Position numbers and translations under genes: made by a program. Shown piece by piece: positions 29,316 through 33,439 of a stretch of 33,439 nt of DNA. This DNA comes from Hyphomicrobiales bacterium (lineage in GTDB: Bacteria > Pseudomonadota > Alphaproteobacteria > Rhizobiales > Beijerinckiaceae), in NCBI GenBank assembly GCA_027484605.1, contig JAIXSR010000059.1, forward strand, positions 1 to 33,439, read 5' to 3'. The notes beneath the pieces are model-generated. The model was not told where the DNA came from, searched no databases, and saw only the letters and a program-made list of their open reading frames with translations. Every line of letters begins with the position of its first letter. Position 1 is the first letter of the stretch.

Positions 29316-30137
29316 TCAGGCAGGGGTGAGGGCGTAGGCCCGTGCCATCCGGCGCCGACGCTCGATCTCGTTCGTGAAGTCCGCCACTTCGCCAGCTTCG
29401 ACCTCGGCTTCGGGCGCTTCCACCACCGGCGCCTCGGGCTCCGGCTCCGGCTCGGTTTCCGGCTCAGATGCCGCGGCGGGTTGCGGCGCGTTCGCAAACG
29501 CGCTCATATCCCACTTCACCGCGGCCTTCTTCTCCTTCGGCCGCTCTGCCATCCCGTCGGCCAGGCCCGCCGCCACAGCCTCGGCAGAGGTCATCCACGT
29601 CTCCGAGGCCATCAGCGCGGCAAAGTCGGGCGCGTCCGTCACGCCGCGCCGGGCTGCCGCCGCGGCATATGTGCGCGCGATCTCACCGTCGATCTTGTCC
29701 AGGATGTCGGCCTCGGCCCGCATCGCCGCCGCATTGCCCAGCGCCAGCGTCCAGGCGTTGTGAATCATGAACATCGCGCCTTCGCTCATCTCGACGCGAT
29801 CGGCCGCCTGCACCAGAAAACTGGCTGCCGAAGCCGCCAGCCCATCCACCACAGCCGTCACCTCGCCCGGATGCCCCGCCAGCGCAGCCGCCATTGCACG
29901 CCCGCCGAACACGCTGCCGCCCGGCGAATTCACACGCAGCTCAACCGCACGATCGCCCACCTCGGCCAGTTGCCGCGCAAAGTCGCCAGGGCCCACACCG
30001 CCCCAGAAGGCGGCCTCTTCGTCGGTGCCGGCGATGAAGTCGTAGAGGTAGATCACGGCCTTTTCAGCCGTCGTCTCCACCGCCACATAGCCGCGGCCCT
30101 TGTTCAGCGCCATCAGACGCAGCAGCCCATCACGCAT
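29316..30137 (-). CDS. ClpP-like head maturation protease
   Basis: A 273-residue prohead protease. Family landmarks are LRVNSPGGSVFGGRAM (68-82), the catalytic Ser in GLAASAAS (S103), and the catalytic His in FMIHNAW (H126). The C-terminus after about 200 is Pro/Glu/Ala-rich (SEPETEPEPEPEAPVVEAPE), a disordered tail. I chose the ATG at 30137, which has GAAGGA 7 nt upstream; an ATG at 30161 is also in frame. It overlaps the portal gene by 8 nt. It would remove the delta domain of the capsid protein during maturation. Confidence 0.9.
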   Translation of the reverse strand: MRDGLLRLMALNKGRGYVAVETTAEKAVIYLYDFIAGTDEEAAFWGGVGPGDFARQLAEVGDRAVELRVNSPGGSVFGGRAMAAALAGHPGEVTAVVDGLAASAASFLVQAADRVEMSEGAMFMIHNAWTLALGNAAAMRAEADILDKIDGEIARTYAAAAARRGVTDAPDFAALMASETWMTSAEAVAAGLADGMAERPKEKKAAVKWDMSAFANAPQPAAASEPETEPEPEPEAPVVEAPEAEVEAGEVADFTNEIERRRRMARAYALTPA

Positions 30138-31431
30138 TTGCAGTTCCTTCGGCAACGGCAACTGGGGCCCCGTCCCCCGTGGGCAGCACGTCGCCGCCCG
30201 GCATCGATTTCAGCTTCAGGCGCCGGCGCACTTCGTCCAGCGTCATGAAGGCCGGCTCACCGGCACGGCCCACCGCAATGCGGAAGCTCTCGAACAGGCT
30301 CTTCGTATCCGCCTGCTCCAGCTCGGTCGTGTCGAACGCCACAAATTTCCGGCCTTGCCGGAACAGCTTGCGGTTCAGCTCATTCTCGAACCGCGTCAGG
30401 TACTGGCGCAGGGTGTAGCGCACGAAGCCCACGCCCATCGCCTCCACGCCGCTGCCCCAGCTCGTCGTCTTCTCGTTGTGCCCGATCATGAAGGGCGGCA
30501 CGCCGAAGGCGCGCGCGATCTCCTCCACCTGGAACTGGCGAAGCCCCAGCAGCTCCACATCCTCCAGCGGCATAGTCAAGGGCTTCACATCGAGACCGCC
30601 CGACAGCAGCATGGGTCGACGGGAATTCTTCAGGCCGGCATGATACTCGTCCACTTGGGCACGGAGCGCCGCCAGCGCCTCCACCGACAGGCTGACGCCA
30701 GTATCCGCCTTGATGACGTAATCCGGGCGCGCGCCCTGGCTGAAGAACCTGGCCGTGTACTCCTGCATTGCCGAGGCCGCACCTGCAGCCATCCGCAAGT
30801 GGTTGCGAAGCGGCGGCACGCTGCGACGGCCGTCGAAGCCGGGGCCGGGCACGTGCACGATGTCGTCCTGGTCAAACACCTGGCTTCCGGCCACGTCCAG
30901 CCCGTCATCCGGCGTATTCGTCACCCGATACAGGAGGCGCCGTCCGTCGCTCGAGGGGCGAACCTCCACCGCCAGCGGGTGCAGAGGGCGAAGTCCGACG
31001 ACCGCCGGACCGCGCCGCTCGATCTCGAAAAAGGCATCGCCGTGCAGCAGGTTCGAACTGGCGCCATACTCCCAGCCCGGCGCGGCGGCCCAGCGCGGAT
31101 TGAACTGCTCGTTCAGCACCCACCACAGCGGATCGTCGTAAAGCTGCTGCTGCTCGCCGTTCGGGTCGCGCTGGTAGATGTTCACCGGCAGGCTCGCGAT
31201 CGCACCGGAAATCAGCTGCACGCAGGCATGCACCGCCGTCACCTGCGTCACGGTGGAGCTGCCAACCACGGGCAGGCCATCTCCGAACGCGCTGCCAGTG
31301 AAGGCCGCCCACAGATCCGTTCCCGCCGACACGCCGGAAAGCGGCACCGCAGCCTGCGGCTCGGCCTCCGGCTTGCGCCCGCGGAACGCATCCAGCACCA
31401 TGTCGAACACGGTTCGCGGCTGCGCCGTCAT
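30130..31431 (-). CDS. Portal protein, HK97 family
   Basis: A 433-residue portal protein that forms the dodecameric DNA-entry ring. Typical stretches are VHACVQLISGAIASLPVNIY, NEQFNPRWAAAPGWEYGASS, RPLHPLAVEVRPSSDGRRLL, DDIVHVPGPGFDGRRSVPPL and EEIARAFGVPPFMIGHNEKT. The ATG overlaps the terminase stop (ATGA). Confidence 0.95.
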   Translation of the reverse strand: MTAQPRTVFDMVLDAFRGRKPEAEPQAAVPLSGVSAGTDLWAAFTGSAFGDGLPVVGSSTVTQVTAVHACVQLISGAIASLPVNIYQRDPNGEQQQLYDDPLWWVLNEQFNPRWAAAPGWEYGASSNLLHGDAFFEIERRGPAVVGLRPLHPLAVEVRPSSDGRRLLYRVTNTPDDGLDVAGSQVFDQDDIVHVPGPGFDGRRSVPPLRNHLRMAAGAASAMQEYTARFFSQGARPDYVIKADTGVSLSVEALAALRAQVDEYHAGLKNSRRPMLLSGGLDVKPLTMPLEDVELLGLRQFQVEEIARAFGVPPFMIGHNEKTTSWGSGVEAMGVGFVRYTLRQYLTRFENELNRKLFRQGRKFVAFDTTELEQADTKSLFESFRIAVGRAGEPAFMTLDEVRRRLKLKSMPGGDVLPTGDGAPVAVAEGTANA

Positions 31432-33083
31432 AGCATCATCGCCATCGGCTCAGGAGCCGGCTGCTGCTGCTGCCTCATCGCCATCCCCATCGCCATGATC
31501 AGAGTCACGATCCCGTCGATCTTGTCGTTCGACTTCCGCTTCGAAGGCTTCCGGTTCCCCGCGTCGTCCTTCTCCACCGCGCAGTTCGACGCCATCCAGC
31601 GCATCACCGGGCTGCCGTCGTGCCTCAGCCGGCCGTCAATCAGCTCGGTCTCGAACGCATCGAAGGCGGGCGACATGTCCTTGAAGCCCTGGCCCCACGC
31701 CACCAGCGGAAGCGCAGGCACCCCCTCGTCCTCGATCTTCTTCTTCAGATCCTCGATCCGCCAGCGGTCGAACCCGATTGCCTCGACATCGAACTGGCCA
31801 ACCGCCCACACCAGCTTGCGCAGGATGGCCATGTCGTCACGAGCCCTGCCGGGTGTAGGAAGGATCAAGCCGTCCCTCACCCAGGCGTCATACGGCACCC
31901 GGTCCTTCTCGGCCCGCTCCCGAACCCGCTCCTTCGGCACCCAGAGCCACGTCCAGGCCGCCTGCACCTCGGGCCAGTAGAGCGTGAACGCGCTGAGGTC
32001 GCTCACCGAGCCGAGGTCGAGCGCGCCGAAGCAGCGCATGCCCACCAGGTCATCAAGCGGAACGGGCTTTGCACAAGCATCCCAGTCGGCCTGGTTGATC
32101 GCCCGCTCCACCGCGTCGACACGCTGGTTCAGGTAGAGGTTCCGAAACGCGCTCTCGAAGCTCGGCAGCCGGGTCGCGCGAATCGCCAGCGTGCGAAGGT
32201 CGGTCAGGTCCCGGAAGATGCCCAGCGCCGGATTCGCCGCCGCCCATGCCTCCTCGTCCAGAAGATCGCACCCCTCCGGCGCGGCGTAGATCCTGCCAAC
32301 GAAGCTGGGGTCGTCCGTGATGCCCTTCGCGACCTGCTCCGCATAGTCGACCAGCTCGCTCATCGGGTGATTGGCCAGCGGCGATTGCGTCGAAATCACG
32401 ATCCCCAAAGGCTCGAGGCGCCCACCCTGAGACGTCTGCAGCGTGTCGAACAGCTCCCGCTTCTTCGACTGCGCCAGCTCGTCGTAGATCCAGAGGCTCG
32501 GGCTCATCCCGTGCTTGGTCTTCGCATCCGAGCTCAGCGCCTCGTAGATCGTCCCCTTCCCCTTCCCGCCAAGCCCATTCGCGGCCGGCGGAACTCCCGT
32601 CACCTCGATCGTCTTCTTGAAGCTCTGCACGTTCGTGATCGCCGCGATCCACGGCACCGCGTCGATGATGGCCACCAGCTCCTCGAACACGAGGCCGGCC
32701 TGCTCCTTGTCGTTCGCCGCAGACGCAATCTCGCCGCGGTCCTCCGCCTCGGGGCCCACCATGTGCGCCAGAACGATGCCCACAATGAGCCCCGTCTTGC
32801 CGTTCTTCCGCGCGATCGACAGCAGCGCTTGCCGCACCGCCCGACGACCCTCATCGGTCACCGGGTCATAGATCGCCCTGATGAACTCCGTCTGGAAATC
32901 AACCAGCCGGAACAGCGTGCCAGACAGAATGCCCTTCGTGACGGGCAACGTCTCGATGAATGCAATCACCCGTCCCGAGCGGGACAGGATGGGGTTCAGC
33001 CAAGGCGTCTTCGGAGGACCGGCATCAAGCGCCGCCGCCTGAATCTTCGCCTGCGGCCGGGCGCCAGGGCCCCGCTTGCCCAT
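31428..33083 (-). CDS. terL: Terminase large subunit
   Basis: A 551-residue packaging motor. The ATPase half has a variant Walker A ARKNGKTG (91-98) and Walker B LWIYDE (197-202), with STQSPLANH (231-239) as the coupling motif. The nuclease half begins at about 345, with the acidic D356 in GALDLGSVSD and later acidic residues in IGFDRWRIEDLKKKIEDEG. The start is an ATG directly following the HNH stop. No small subunit precedes it in the window. Confidence 0.95.
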   Translation of the reverse strand: MGKRGPGARPQAKIQAAALDAGPPKTPWLNPILSRSGRVIAFIETLPVTKGILSGTLFRLVDFQTEFIRAIYDPVTDEGRRAVRQALLSIARKNGKTGLIVGIVLAHMVGPEAEDRGEIASAANDKEQAGLVFEELVAIIDAVPWIAAITNVQSFKKTIEVTGVPPAANGLGGKGKGTIYEALSSDAKTKHGMSPSLWIYDELAQSKKRELFDTLQTSQGGRLEPLGIVISTQSPLANHPMSELVDYAEQVAKGITDDPSFVGRIYAAPEGCDLLDEEAWAAANPALGIFRDLTDLRTLAIRATRLPSFESAFRNLYLNQRVDAVERAINQADWDACAKPVPLDDLVGMRCFGALDLGSVSDLSAFTLYWPEVQAAWTWLWVPKERVRERAEKDRVPYDAWVRDGLILPTPGRARDDMAILRKLVWAVGQFDVEAIGFDRWRIEDLKKKIEDEGVPALPLVAWGQGFKDMSPAFDAFETELIDGRLRHDGSPVMRWMASNCAVEKDDAGNRKPSKRKSNDKIDGIVTLIMAMGMAMRQQQQPAPEPMAMML

Positions 33084-33401
33084 TCACTTCCTCGCCCAGG
33101 CGTGCGTCGGATCAAGCGGCGTACCATCAGGATGGCAGCCCTTCCGCGGGCGAGACGACTTCACCGCCCCCGCCTCAACTCCCCGCGCCGTCTTCGCCGA
33201 GTGGCACGGCCCGCAGTAGCTCGCCAGCCCGTCATGGTCCGGGAACGCCGGCCCACCCGCGCTGATCGGAACCACGTGGTCGACCGTGTTCGCCGGCACC
33301 ACCAGCCCGATGCGATCGCACTCCCGACACATCGGCTCGCGCGCCAGGTGCTGCCTGCGAAGCCGCCCCCAACGCGCCGTCGAGTAGGGCCAGTCAGCCA
33401 T
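33084..33401 (-). CDS. HNH endonuclease beside terminase
   Basis: A 105-residue HNH protein of the packaging-associated type. Zinc-type Cys pairs are C25-x-x-C28 and C63-x-x-C66. The catalytic core is VDHVVPISAGG (40-50, D41/H42), followed by DHDGLASYCGPCHSAKTARG. In HK97-like phages such a protein acts with terminase in cos cleavage. It abuts the terminase start. No ribosome binding site of note precedes its ATG, so it may be translated by coupling from upstream. The remaining 33402-33439 has no complete gene. Confidence 0.88.
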   Translation of the reverse strand: MADWPYSTARWGRLRRQHLAREPMCRECDRIGLVVPANTVDHVVPISAGGPAFPDHDGLASYCGPCHSAKTARGVEAGAVKSSRPRKGCHPDGTPLDPTHAWARK

Positions 33402-33439
33402 GCCGATAGTCCCGAAGCGGAACTAACTCTGGAAAGACG

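Noticed and set aside
30100-31980. A 626-codon plus-strand ORF opposite portal and terminase
   Set aside because: It crosses two firmly identified genes on the other strand and shows no domain.
1-33439. CRISPR arrays, tRNA or rRNA genes, insertion sequences
   Set aside because: No spaced direct-repeat array, complete tRNA cloverleaf, rRNA segment or transposase was seen. The only tRNA-like sequence is the 17-base 3'-end match at 10574-10590.

Overview
The window reads as a complete or nearly complete genome of a temperate, siphovirus-like tailed phage with an HK97-type head. It is GC-rich, and no host housekeeping genes are visible at either end. The host is probably an alphaproteobacterium. 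This is inferred from high GC, a GcrA-like pair of SANT/Myb-type regulators, a lone DnaA domain-IV protein, and a tail module with a DUF6950-like protein followed by a large hub/fibre protein. A sphingomonad is a guess from general resemblance, not something the sequence proves.

Layout. (1) 26-2329, minus strand: a Cro-like regulator, two unknowns, a SANT/GcrA-like DNA-binding protein, a DnaA domain-IV protein and an HNH endonuclease, joined by short overlaps. (2) 2330-3029: the genetic switch. A repressor gene on the plus strand is flanked by two related promoters that share a near-identical 14-bp box (2338-2351 and 2955-2968), plus two inverted repeats. (3) 3030-10501, plus strand: the early/lysogeny operon. 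It holds small unknowns, a YqaJ exonuclease, a possible SSB-like partner, a beta-solenoid repeat protein, a ParB/DGQHR-domain protein, a second SANT/GcrA-like protein, a GP88-like cysteine-rich protein and a tyrosine integrase. A 17-bp match to a tRNA 3' end just after the integrase is a candidate attP core. (4) 10704-33401, minus strand: the late operon, read leftward from the right end. The order is HNH, large terminase, portal, ClpP-like protease, major capsid protein, connector, two giant beta-helix genes in the neck module, gp10-like protein, tail terminator, tail tube, tail chaperones G and G-T (with a GGGAAAC -1 frameshift site), tape measure, distal tail, hub/fibre, small membrane proteins, lysozyme, holin candidate and Rz/Rz1 spanins. 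It ends at a strong intrinsic terminator.

The most unusual part is the neck module. A head-completion/adaptor domain of about 110 residues is continuous in frame with a roughly 600-residue beta-helix. A second 866-residue beta-helix gene sits directly upstream, between the connector and the adaptor. This suggests spikes or whiskers attached at the neck rather than at the tail tip. GC-rich hairpins, one of them a full terminator with a UUCG loop, lie on both sides of the capsid genes and probably set the head:tail expression ratio.

No small terminase subunit and no recognisable replication helicase, primase or polymerase were found. Phage genes lie on both sides of the integrase/att region and no host DNA is visible. 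Joining the two window ends completes a small ORF. Together these fit the virion or circular form of the genome rather than an integrated prophage.
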